From the NCBI GenBank assembly GCA_025059945.1, contig JANXDC010000004.1, positions 124,001-188,000 on the forward strand: a stretch of DNA of 64,000 bases, given 5' to 3'. Numbering within the stretch: position 1 is the first letter of the stretch; every line of letters starts with the position of its first letter. This document shows, piece after piece, positions 34,187 through 41,867 of the stretch. The DNA comes from Bacteroidota bacterium (lineage in GTDB: Bacteria > Bacteroidota > Rhodothermia > JANXDC01). The translations under genes were made by a program, and so were the position numbers. The notes beneath the pieces were generated by a model. That model was not told where the DNA came from and made no database searches. It saw only the letters and a program-made list of their open reading frames with translations.

Positions 34187-34633
34187 ATGCGCGCTTTGGG
34201 AATCCTCTTACTTTCTGGGGTGCTGGCGCAGTTGAGCGCTTGGGATGCGCGTGCTCAGACGCTAGAGCCCGATCAGCTGGCGGGCACCTGGAGGCTTGAG
34301 ATTCAAACCCCCGCAAACCCGCCTGCGGGCGGTGGGGGCGGTCGTATGATGGGCGCCATGGGGGAGCGGCAGTTGATCTTTGAGAAAACCGAAGCGGGTC
34401 TTGCCGCCTACTGGTCCACCCCGCAGGGGAAAATGCCCTTCAACAAGGTGGAGATCAAGGGTAGCAAGGTCCTGCTGGAGCAAGTGCGCACCTTTCAGAC
34501 ACCCGACGGACAGGAACGCACCGTGCGCACGCAGCTGGAGTTAGAGCTCAAAAACGGGCAGCTAGTGGGGTCGATGAGCATGGGCATGAGCGGGCGTTCG
34601 ATCTCGGTTGTGCTCACCCGGGTGACCTCCTAG
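34187..34633 (+). CDS. Secreted protein of unknown function, probable last gene of ECF cassette 1
   Basis: 148 residues: signal peptide 1 to about 23 (ends WDARAQ), then LAGTWRLEIQTPANPPAGGG, a Gly-rich patch, and alternating beta strands (QLIFEKTEAGLAAYWST, RTVRTQLELELKNGQLVGSM, SISVVLTRVTS). The LAGTW opening and repeated strands recall lipocalin-like periplasmic proteins. Ribosome site CAGGAGG nine bases upstream. Its stop overlaps the convergent gene's stop by 4 bases. Confidence 0.75.
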   Translation: MRALGILLLSGVLAQLSAWDARAQTLEPDQLAGTWRLEIQTPANPPAGGGGGRMMGAMGERQLIFEKTEAGLAAYWSTPQGKMPFNKVEIKGSKVLLEQVRTFQTPDGQERTVRTQLELELKNGQLVGSMSMGMSGRSISVVLTRVTS

Positions 34634-35889
34634 GGCACAGGGCCCAGGGATCGAGGGGCTTCCTGGTAAGCCCCCGAACGCAGCGCCTCCTGCAGGGTCT
34701 CTATGAAGCGTTCCAGCTCTGGATAGCTATTCCATACAAAGGGGGCTAGGCGCACTCGGCGGTTCCGTCGGCTGTCGAGCAGGATGCCCCGTTGAGCGAG
34801 CCAACGGACCAAGCATTCGGCCTCGGGCACCTCGAGCACCAGCATAGGGCCGCGTCGGTCCGGATCCTCAGGGGATGCGATCCGGACCGAGCGGCCTAGT
34901 ACGTGCGAACGCCGAATAGCCTCCAGCAGCCACTGCGTCTTGGCTGCGTTGTCCGCTTCAACCGCCTCTAGTCCAGCCTCCAGCAGGATCCGCACCCCCT
35001 CCACGGCGTGATACAAAGGGGCGATGGCGGGCGTTCCGCCCAGAAAACGCCGGCGCACACTTGGATGCGGGCGATACGCTTCCTCGAAGGCGAAAGGATC
35101 GGCCTCTCCCACCCAGCCCCCCAGGCGCGGGTTGAGCTCTAATCCGGGCCGTATGTACAGAAAAGCGTTTCCGGTTGAGCCGCACCCCTCCTTAAGCAGC
35201 CCCCCGAGGTAGCAGTCCACGCCCAGCTCCTGAACCCGAATGGGTCGTGAGCCCGCGGCATGATAGCCGTCTAGCGCAAGTAAAGAGCCGGTCTTGCGAC
35301 ACCGATCAACCAACTCCGCGATGACGGCATCCGGCAGGCGCTCTCCCGTCAAAAAGGCCACATGGCTTACGAAGACCAGGGCCGTGTTCGTCGTGATCGC
35401 CTCCAGCAAGGCGTGCAGGGCCTTTGCCGAGCTCGGATATGGGGTTTCTACGGCCTCCCAGCCTTCGGCTTGGGCCCACCGCAGAGCGCTATGCCGCACC
35501 GAAGGAAACTCGGCCTCCGTCCACACCAGGCGTCTGCGGCCCCGAAAGGGCTCGGGGCAGGATAACAAGGCCTGCACGGCCCAATGCACGCTGGGAAGCA
35601 GGATGCAGCTTCCGGGCTGGGCCCCCAGCAGGGGGGCGATGAAGCGGTCGCCCAGGTACTCCGGCAGGTTCCACCAGCCCACCGGAGTAGGATCCCCTGG
35701 ATCCCAATGGTTGGGCACTTGATTCCAGGCGTCCACCCCGCGCAGGGCCCAGTCCTCCGCGAAACGGGCCATCATCTCGGGCACCGTGCAGGGCATAAGC
35801 CCGTGCGTGAAGGCGCGCAGCTCCACAACGCCCTCGGGTACCAAGAAGCGGGATCGAAAGCGTAGGCTGAGGTCTTCCGGCGTGCTCAT
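34630..35889 (-). CDS. PLP-dependent class V aminotransferase, kynureninase-like
   Basis: About 419 residues. The fold-type I core has ALDGYHAAGSRPIRVQELGV, the PLP lysine in GGLLKEGCGSTGNAFLYIRP, and the kynureninase-like downstream block LGGWVGEADPFAFEEAYRPH and FLGGTPAIAPLYHAVEGV. Resemblance is closest to kynureninase and related class V enzymes, but no other tryptophan-catabolism gene is nearby, so substrate is uncertain. I chose ATG 35889, which overlaps the stop of the upstream lipoprotein gene as ATGA. It belongs to a three-gene run with that lipoprotein and aspartate aminotransferase. Confidence 0.8.
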   Translation of the reverse strand: MSTPEDLSLRFRSRFLVPEGVVELRAFTHGLMPCTVPEMMARFAEDWALRGVDAWNQVPNHWDPGDPTPVGWWNLPEYLGDRFIAPLLGAQPGSCILLPSVHWAVQALLSCPEPFRGRRRLVWTEAEFPSVRHSALRWAQAEGWEAVETPYPSSAKALHALLEAITTNTALVFVSHVAFLTGERLPDAVIAELVDRCRKTGSLLALDGYHAAGSRPIRVQELGVDCYLGGLLKEGCGSTGNAFLYIRPGLELNPRLGGWVGEADPFAFEEAYRPHPSVRRRFLGGTPAIAPLYHAVEGVRILLEAGLEAVEADNAAKTQWLLEAIRRSHVLGRSVRIASPEDPDRRGPMLVLEVPEAECLVRWLAQRGILLDSRRNRRVRLAPFVWNSYPELERFIETLQEALRSGAYQEAPRSLGPVP

Positions 35890-36218
35890 GGCGAGGTATC
35901 CGAGCCGAGCTCCAACCACCGCAAGGCGCGCTCCTGAAGCCTTCGCAGCCGCTGCGGGTCCTCTACGGCAGATCGATAAGCTCGGAAAAACCGAGCCGTG
36001 TCCACTCCGTAAGCCCGACAGACGGCGGCGAAAGCGGAATCACGGGCTCGTTTTTCCGTATAACGCGCCTCCACTAGATGCGCTTCCGCAAGCAGCCGAG
36101 CCAGTAGCGCCTCAGTAAGCTTCGGATCGTCCGCGCGGCATCCGCCCAGGATTCCTAGCAGGCCGCAGAAGAGGGCGCCTCTAGCGTATGCGAAGGCCAC
36201 CGTAGATCGCCTGGACAT
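35886..36218 (-). CDS. DUF4296-like lipoprotein
   Basis: 110 residues. Signal sequence with lipobox LLGILGGC (Cys about residue 27), then a short helical domain with LTEALLARLLAEAHLVEARY and FFRAYRSAVEDPQRLRRL. This matches the pattern of DUF4296 lipoproteins common in Bacteroidota: an early LAEAHLxEA motif followed by a helix with a YxxxxxxP turn. Envelope-located; function unknown. Twelve bases downstream of aspartate aminotransferase and coupled to the kynureninase-like gene. Confidence 0.72.
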   Translation of the reverse strand: MSRRSTVAFAYARGALFCGLLGILGGCRADDPKLTEALLARLLAEAHLVEARYTEKRARDSAFAAVCRAYGVDTARFFRAYRSAVEDPQRLRRLQERALRWLELGSDTSP

Positions 36219-36230
36219 CGCTGCGGGCCC

Positions 36231-37439
36231 TCAGTGCAGGGCGCTTAAACCCGATGCGATCCGCCGTGCGGCCTCCTCCAGATCCGGCATGGAGGCGGCA
36301 TACGAGAAGCGCACGCATCGAGGGTCTCCGAAGGCCTCTCCGGGCACGAGGGCCACTAGCTGTCGCTCGAGCAAGTACAGACACAGGTCCTGGGCTGTCT
36401 CGATCCGGCGCCCATCGGGCGCCCTGCGGCCAAAGTAGGCCGATACGTCCGGAAACAGATAAAAGGCCCCCTCGGGCCTAGGGCAAACCAGGCCCGGGAT
36501 CTGGCTAAGGGCTTCATGCAGGAAATCGCGCCGCGCCCGAAAGGCCTCGCGCATACGCCGGACGGGCTCTTGCGGCCCCTCCAAGGCGGCCACCCCGGCC
36601 TTCTGCGCGATCGAGTTGGGAGCTGAGGTCATCTGGCCCTGCAGGTTCTCCATGGCCTCGATTACCGGCCTGGGGCCGGCCGCATAGCCTAGCCGCCAGC
36701 CCGTCATGGCGTAAGCCTTCGAGAAGCCGTTGACGACGATCGTGCGCTCCTGCATGCCGGGCAGGCTGGCTATGCTTACATGGGGTAGCTCGTAGGCCAG
36801 ATGCTCGTAGATCTCATCCGAAAGCACCCAGACCCGTTCGTGTCGACGCAGCACTTCAGCCAAGGCGTTTAGTTCGGCCTCCGTGTAGATCATGCCCGAG
36901 GGATTGGAGGGCGAACAGAGCAAAAGCAGGCGTGTGCGCGTCGTGATGGCGGCCTCTAGCTGCGAAGCCGTGATCTTAAAGCGGCGTTCCGGGCCCGTTT
37001 GCAGGTACACCGGGATCCCGCCAGCGAGCTTAACCATCTCCGGGTATGTGGTCCAGTACGGAGCGGGGATGAGCACCTCCTCTCCCGGATTGACCAAGGC
37101 CAGTATCGCGAGCACTAAGGACTGCTTGGCGCCCGAGGAGCAGAGGATCTGATCGGGTTCGTAGTGGAGGCCGTTTTCACGCGCCAGCTTGCGCGCGATC
37201 GCCTCCCGAAGCTCCGGTATGCCCGGATTGGGGGTGTAATGCGTAAATCCGGCCCGGATCGCCTCGATGGCGGCCTCCCGGATGTGGTCTGGCGTGTCGA
37301 AGTCCGGCTCTCCGGCGCTTAAGCTGATAATCGGCTCTCCACGGCGCTTGAGCTCCATAGCCCGATGCGTCATGGCCAGAGTCTGGGAGGGGGTAAGGCG
37401 CTGCACGCGCTCGGCGATCGGGGCGAGCTGAATCGACAT
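36231..37439 (-). CDS. aspC: Aspartate/aromatic aminotransferase, class I
   Basis: 402 residues, PLP fold type I. Typical blocks: PIISLSAGEPDFDTPDHIRE near residue 37, YTPNPGIPELREAIARKLAR, CSPSNPSGMIYTEAEL, LSDEIYEHLAYE, and the PLP lysine in VNGFSKAYAMTGWRLGYAAG (about residue 240). Arg of FSYAASMP near the C-terminus would bind the substrate carboxylate region. This is the thermophile/Bacillus-type subgroup Ib-like enzyme; aspartate as main substrate is likely but broader use is possible. Confidence 0.92.
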   Translation of the reverse strand: MSIQLAPIAERVQRLTPSQTLAMTHRAMELKRRGEPIISLSAGEPDFDTPDHIREAAIEAIRAGFTHYTPNPGIPELREAIARKLARENGLHYEPDQILCSSGAKQSLVLAILALVNPGEEVLIPAPYWTTYPEMVKLAGGIPVYLQTGPERRFKITASQLEAAITTRTRLLLLCSPSNPSGMIYTEAELNALAEVLRRHERVWVLSDEIYEHLAYELPHVSIASLPGMQERTIVVNGFSKAYAMTGWRLGYAAGPRPVIEAMENLQGQMTSAPNSIAQKAGVAALEGPQEPVRRMREAFRARRDFLHEALSQIPGLVCPRPEGAFYLFPDVSAYFGRRAPDGRRIETAQDLCLYLLERQLVALVPGEAFGDPRCVRFSYAASMPDLEEAARRIASGLSALH

Positions 37440-37471
37440 GGCGAACCCCCGGTGTCTGCAACCGGCTCTTG

Positions 37472-37501
37472 AATATACCGGGAGCCTGCGGCGCTGGGCA
37501 A
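37472..37501 (-). promoter_or_regulatory. Sigma-70-like promoter of the aspC operon
   Basis: On the minus strand TTGCCC (37501-37496), 18-base spacer, TATATT (37477-37472), 32 bases before the aspC ATG. Confidence 0.5.
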
Positions 37502-37571
37502 TCCCGGCCCTTGCTCGGCCTTAAGGCGCGGGCCTACCTTTGGGCCGCACACCAACAGGGGGAGCTACCCT

Positions 37572-38420
37572 ATGCGCCGGAAATTCTACGGGCTATTGGA
37601 AGGTAAGCAGGGGGTCATCTTCGGACCGTTAGATGAGCACTCCATCGCTTGGCATATCGCCTTGGCCGTCTACGGTGAGGGCGGGCGGTTTATCCTTTCC
37701 AACGCCCCCGTTACGCAGCGCTTCGGCAAGGTTGAAGAGCTTGCCCGCCTCTGCGGAGGCGCTCCGGTAGTATACGCCGACGCCACAAACGACGCGGACA
37801 TCCAGGCGGTCTTCGAGCGGGCGCGGGAGCTCTTTGGAGGTGTCGATTTCATTGTGCACTCTATCGGCATGTCGCTTAACATCCGCAAAGGACGTCCCTA
37901 TGAGGCGTTGCACTACGACTGGTACGTGAAGACGCTCGACATCTCGGCCATTTCCTTGCATCGCATCATCCATCACGCCTTGCCTGTGCTCAACGACGGG
38001 GCCAGTATCGTGGCGCTGACCTACATCGGAGCGCAGCGCATCTTTTCGCGCTACTCGGATATGTGCGACGCCAAGGCGCTTCTGGAGTCGATCGCCCGCA
38101 ACTTCGGCTCGCGTCTGGGCAAGCGGGGCATTCGGGTTAACACCGTCAGCCAAAGCCCCACGCGCACCACAGCCGGTACGGGGATCGAGGGTTTCGACGC
38201 GATGTTCGAGTTCGCCAACCGGCTCGCCCCGCTGGGCAACGCCACGGCCGAGGATTGCGCCGATTACGTGGTGACCCTGCTCTCAGACCTCACGCGCAAG
38301 GTCACCATGCAAAACCTCTATCACGACGGGGGCTTTTCCTCGATGGGCATGAGCGACGAGCTCATGCAGCTCTTCCAACGCGCCCTACAGGCCGAGGAGG
38401 CGGAACGGAAAGGGGCTTAA
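37572..38420 (+). CDS. fabI: Enoyl-[acyl-carrier-protein] reductase (NADH)
   Basis: Last reductive step of type II fatty-acid synthesis. 282 residues, short-chain dehydrogenase fold of the FabI class. Opening YGLLEGKQGVIFGPLDEHSI then AWHIALAVYGEGGRFILSNA gives the NAD site (the FabI variant of the glycine motif). VDFIVHSIGMSLNIRKG follows, and the catalytic Tyr-x6-Lys is in RYSDMCDAKALLE. The active-site loop holds TRTTAGTGIEGFDAM. ATG 37572 has GGGGGAGC upstream. Its stop overlaps the convergent glycosyltransferase stop. Confidence 0.93.
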   Translation: MRRKFYGLLEGKQGVIFGPLDEHSIAWHIALAVYGEGGRFILSNAPVTQRFGKVEELARLCGGAPVVYADATNDADIQAVFERARELFGGVDFIVHSIGMSLNIRKGRPYEALHYDWYVKTLDISAISLHRIIHHALPVLNDGASIVALTYIGAQRIFSRYSDMCDAKALLESIARNFGSRLGKRGIRVNTVSQSPTRTTAGTGIEGFDAMFEFANRLAPLGNATAEDCADYVVTLLSDLTRKVTMQNLYHDGGFSSMGMSDELMQLFQRALQAEEAERKGA

Positions 38421-39595
38421 ACCGATCCGGCTTGCGCTAAGGAGACATACAGCTCGGCTAGTCGCCTTCCCTGCTTGATGGCGTCGAACTCCGCCTCTGT
38501 GCGTGCGCGCGCAGCGCGCGCTATAGCCTCCCAGCGCTCCGGATGCCGAAGAAGCCAGCGAATCTGCTCAGCCAGGGCCTCTGGGTCCCGTTCCGGAGCG
38601 AGCAACCCCGTCTCCCCGGCTACGATCACCTCCGGGATATCTGCATGCCAGGTGCTTACCACGGGCATCCCCGTGGCGGCCATTTCAATAAGCACCACGG
38701 GCGCGCCGCCTTCGCTGTCCCCGTCGTGCGCCGTTACGCTCGGGGCCAGAAACACATGATGCCGGTAGGCCTCCTCCAGCAGGGCCCGATGGGACAAAAA
38801 CCCCGGACGCCGCATGATTCGGCCAAGCCCGTAACGGCGTATTACGCGCTCAATGCGGAGCCGTTCGCGTTGGCTGCGCCAGGAGCCGTCTGCGCCGCCC
38901 ACGAGCGTGATCTCTAGGGGAACTTCCCGCTGCAAAAGCCCCAGCGCCTCGAGCGCGTACGGGATGCCCTTTTTTTCGCGAAAGGAGGCGGCGATCAGCA
39001 CCCGCAGCGGCTGTCCCGGATGCCAGCGTCGGGGCGCAAAGGGTAGCCTCTCCAGCGACACCCCCAGATGATGGACGCGGATCTTCCCCAGTGGACATCC
39101 CAACTCCGCGATTCGAGCGGCCATGTGCGGCCCTTCGCAGAGCACCAAGGCGGCCTGGGCGAAAAGCGCCCGATATCGGGCATACCATCGCGCATCGCGC
39201 CGGGGAAGCCAGCCCACATCCCGACCGTAAAAACTCACCACCAACGGAAGCCCGAGCGCGGCTGCCGCTCGGTGATCCTCCCAGGCCACATCGCCGAAGT
39301 GTCCGTGCAGCAGCTGGGCCCTTAAGCGCTTTGCCTGCTCGACCACAAAGGGCCAATACGGGCGCAGGCCCACGGCAAAGGCCAAATGCTCCAAGGCCCA
39401 TCGAAGAGGGCTATCCTGAAAAAGCAGGTAAAGCTCCGGCCACGGAAAAGCCGTGCGATCCCCCTCGGGACGTTCGGCGGCCACCGCGCTGCGGATGCGC
39501 TCTCTGGGCAGGTGCCGAAGCTGCTCGTAGAGCCAAGTCTGGGTTCGGGGCAGCCAAGTGCGCACCCGATGCAGCACGCGGATCGGATCGCTCAT
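38417..39595 (-). CDS. Glycosyltransferase family 4
   Basis: About 392 residues, GT-B fold. N-terminal acceptor half contains LLHGHFGDVAWEDHRAAAAL and VVSFYGRDVGWLPRRD. The C-terminal nucleotide-sugar half has VLIAASFREKKGIPYALEAL, RPGFLSHRALLEEAYRHHVF, and the EX7E-type block EGGAPVVLIEMAATGMPVVS. I chose ATG 39595, overlapping the upstream glycosyltransferase stop as ATGA; the frame extends further without need. Together with the next two genes it forms a small surface-polysaccharide or glycan locus. Sugar and acceptor are not predictable. Confidence 0.9.
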   Translation of the reverse strand: MSDPIRVLHRVRTWLPRTQTWLYEQLRHLPRERIRSAVAAERPEGDRTAFPWPELYLLFQDSPLRWALEHLAFAVGLRPYWPFVVEQAKRLRAQLLHGHFGDVAWEDHRAAAALGLPLVVSFYGRDVGWLPRRDARWYARYRALFAQAALVLCEGPHMAARIAELGCPLGKIRVHHLGVSLERLPFAPRRWHPGQPLRVLIAASFREKKGIPYALEALGLLQREVPLEITLVGGADGSWRSQRERLRIERVIRRYGLGRIMRRPGFLSHRALLEEAYRHHVFLAPSVTAHDGDSEGGAPVVLIEMAATGMPVVSTWHADIPEVIVAGETGLLAPERDPEALAEQIRWLLRHPERWEAIARAARARTEAEFDAIKQGRRLAELYVSLAQAGSV

Positions 39596-40482
39596 GCGCA
39601 CTCCCATGGGACCAGACGCCGCAGGCGCCGTAGCTGGCGCAGCGTTTTCAGAAGAGCCCCCAACACGGACCGGTCTGGCGCGCATCCGGCCCCCAAAGAT
39701 CGACTCACGTATAGCCGACCGATCCCCAGGAGGCGGCGCCGCAGCGGCGCCGAAAGGGCGCGCATAAGCTCCGGATACCAGCTGAGGTACTTGGCGTACG
39801 TGGCGATTTGATAGCGGGCGGCTTCAGTCCGCTTTAGGCTCATGCGGCCGGGATGAAACCGGTATACCGCAACCGGATCCGGGCAAAACAGGACGGGATA
39901 GCGCAGCGCCAGGCGAAACCACAGGTCGTCGTCTTCGTTCCAACGCAGCGCCTCATCAAACCCCCCCACGGACAGGAAGGCCGCCTGGCGCACCGTCACA
40001 GCCGAGGTCCGAATGAAGCTTCGGCGAAGCAGCGCGGGCGCGATCCAGCCCGACGGCAGCGCACGTCCCTTGCCCTGCAGGGGTCGGCTGGTGAGCCGAC
40101 CATCGGGAAACTGGCCGATCAGCTCTCCGTAGACAAAACCCACTTCGGAGTGCGCCTCCAGCAGCTCCGAGTGCCGCTGCAGACGGTGCGGCAAGTAGCG
40201 GTCGTCGCTGTCTAAAAAGGCCAGATATCGTCCCCGGGCTAAGCACGCACCGACGTTGCGCGCCCCAGCAGGGCCGCGGTTTTGAGGGAGCTTATAGAAG
40301 CGCAGGCGTTCGTCTCGAAAGCGCTCAAAGGCCCGGCGAGCCTCTTCGTCCTCGGAACCGTCGTCTACGATCAGAAGCTCCCAGTCTGAGAGATGCTGCT
40401 CCCGAACGCTCGCTATCGCCTCGCAGAGCCACTCGGCTGGGCGTCGGTATACGGGCAGGATGACCGATACAAGGGGCCGCAT
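39592..40482 (-). CDS. Glycosyltransferase family 2
   Basis: 296 residues, GT-A fold. N-terminus VSVILPVYRRPAEWLCEAIA, nucleotide-sugar motifs ELLIVDDGSEDE and ARGRYLAFLDSDDRYLPHRL (DxD-type metal site), and the acceptor-region signature GGFDEALRWNEDDDLWFRLA (ED residues likely catalytic base). A basic C-terminal helix (LRQLRRLRRLVPW) may bind membrane. Last residues overlap the start of the GT4 gene. The DegT aminotransferase gene stops immediately upstream, 4 bases before this ATG. Confidence 0.93.
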   Translation of the reverse strand: MRPLVSVILPVYRRPAEWLCEAIASVREQHLSDWELLIVDDGSEDEEARRAFERFRDERLRFYKLPQNRGPAGARNVGACLARGRYLAFLDSDDRYLPHRLQRHSELLEAHSEVGFVYGELIGQFPDGRLTSRPLQGKGRALPSGWIAPALLRRSFIRTSAVTVRQAAFLSVGGFDEALRWNEDDDLWFRLALRYPVLFCPDPVAVYRFHPGRMSLKRTEAARYQIATYAKYLSWYPELMRALSAPLRRRLLGIGRLYVSRSLGAGCAPDRSVLGALLKTLRQLRRLRRLVPWECA

Positions 40483-40486
40483 CGGC

Positions 40487-41686
40487 CTAAAGCCATCTCG
40501 TATGCAGGCGTGAAAATATGTCGTGCACCGCGGCTATGACGTCTTCGACGTCTTCGTCCGTGAGCTTGGGGGAGAGGGGAAGGCTTACGGTTTGCCTGCC
40601 GATGCGCATGGCCACAGGCCACTGTTCCGGTCGCCAGCCGAGGTGCTCTCGGTAGAACGGATGTTCGGGAATGCTCACGTAATGCACCCCGACGCCGATG
40701 TGATGGGCCGTCATGGCCTGAAGAAACGCATCGCGGCTCAGTCCGGCCCGCTCCTCGTCGATGAGCAGCGTGTACAGATGAAAGGCGTGCCGGGTTTCGG
40801 GTTCGGGGTCTGTGGGCCGGATTACGGGCAAATCGGCGAAGGCTGCGTTGTAGCGTTCCCAGATCGCCTTGCGGCGCGTCCACCAAAGATCGATCTTGGG
40901 CAGCTGATGCAGGCCTATAGCGGCCTGCAGGTCCGTCATGTTGTACTTGAACCCCGCCTCAAGCACCTGATAATGCCGGTAGCCGGAGTCGCCAAAGCGC
41001 CTCCACGCATCGTGCGATAGTCCATGCAGGGATAGCCGTTTGATGCGCGCGGCGTGTTCAGCGGAGCCGGTTACGACCATGCCGCCTTCGCCGGTGGTGA
41101 TATTTTTGGTCACGTAAAAGCTATAGCAGCCAAAAAGACCAAACGTTCCGGTTCTGCGCCCCCGGTATTCGGCCTCGATCGCATGGGCGCAGTCCTCTAG
41201 GAGCAACAGCCCATGACGCTCCGCGATCCGAGTCAAGGCATCCATCGAACAGGGGCGGCCGGCGAAGTGCACGGCCAAAATGGCCGCTGTGCGCCCCGTG
41301 ATGGCGGCCTCGACGGCCGCCGGGTCCAGGTTCATGGTCACCGGATCAACGTCGGCCAACACCGGGCGCGCGCCTGCGTGCAGGATGGCGTTGACCGTAG
41401 CGCAAAACGTAAGGGGCGTGGTGATGACCTCATCGCCGGGCCCGATGCCGGAGGATAACAGACTCAAATGCAGCGCGGCCGTACAAGAGTGCACCGCCAC
41501 CGCATGCGGTGCGCCCACGTAACGACGAAAGGCCTCCTCAAAGCGGGCTACTTTCGGCCCCGTACCCAGCCAGCCCGTTCGGAGGCAGTCGACCACCTCC
41601 TCGATCGCTTCGGGCTCGATCAAAGGAGAACCAAAAACCAAAAACCTGTCGCGGCTGCGCACAGGCCGCGCGATTTTGACCTCCAT
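40487..41686 (-). CDS. DegT/DnrJ/EryC1/StrS-family nucleotide-sugar aminotransferase
   Basis: About 399 residues. PLP-dependent enzyme making amino sugars from keto-sugar nucleotides. Motifs: VFGSPLIEPEAIEEVVDCLR, HAVAVHSCTAALHLSLLSSG, LLLLEDCAHAIEAEYRGRRT, the PLP lysine in CYSFYVTKNITTGEGGMVVT, and FKYNMTDLQAAIGLHQLPKI. I chose ATG 41686; the frame continues upstream to 41839 through AT-rich DNA, giving 51 hydrophobic residues unlike the family. First gene of the locus with GT2 and GT4, suggesting an amino-sugar-containing surface glycan. Confidence 0.92.
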   Translation of the reverse strand: MEVKIARPVRSRDRFLVFGSPLIEPEAIEEVVDCLRTGWLGTGPKVARFEEAFRRYVGAPHAVAVHSCTAALHLSLLSSGIGPGDEVITTPLTFCATVNAILHAGARPVLADVDPVTMNLDPAAVEAAITGRTAAILAVHFAGRPCSMDALTRIAERHGLLLLEDCAHAIEAEYRGRRTGTFGLFGCYSFYVTKNITTGEGGMVVTGSAEHAARIKRLSLHGLSHDAWRRFGDSGYRHYQVLEAGFKYNMTDLQAAIGLHQLPKIDLWWTRRKAIWERYNAAFADLPVIRPTDPEPETRHAFHLYTLLIDEERAGLSRDAFLQAMTAHHIGVGVHYVSIPEHPFYREHLGWRPEQWPVAMRIGRQTVSLPLSPKLTDEDVEDVIAAVHDIFSRLHTRWL

Positions 41687-41867
41687 AACCCAGAGGGCAA
41701 TCGGCCAAAATGCAACAAAGCAGTAAAATGTACTTACTTGATATAACTTAAGACAAGCTGATACGTCTATATCAAATTGTCTTCGCAAAAAACGTTCTTT
41801 CATTTGTTCTACGGCGCACTGCTTTGTACTTTTGTTCACGAAGTCAGGTAGCCCCTAGCTGCTCGCC
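41687..41867. promoter_or_regulatory. AT-rich divergent regulatory region between the sugar locus and alaS
   Basis: This stretch is far richer in A and T than anything around it. It holds two perfect inverted repeats: TTGATATA (41738-41745) with TATATCAA (41768-41775), and AAGACAA (41750-41756) with TTGTCTT (41777-41783). A possible alaS promoter is TTGTTC (41804-41809), 17-base spacer, TACTTT (41827-41832). The repeats are candidate operators for one or both divergent units. Confidence 0.45.

Noticed and set aside
41687-41839. N-terminal extension of the DegT aminotransferase
   Set aside because: The 51 added residues are hydrophobic and Lys-rich, read from the AT-rich island, and have no counterpart in the family.
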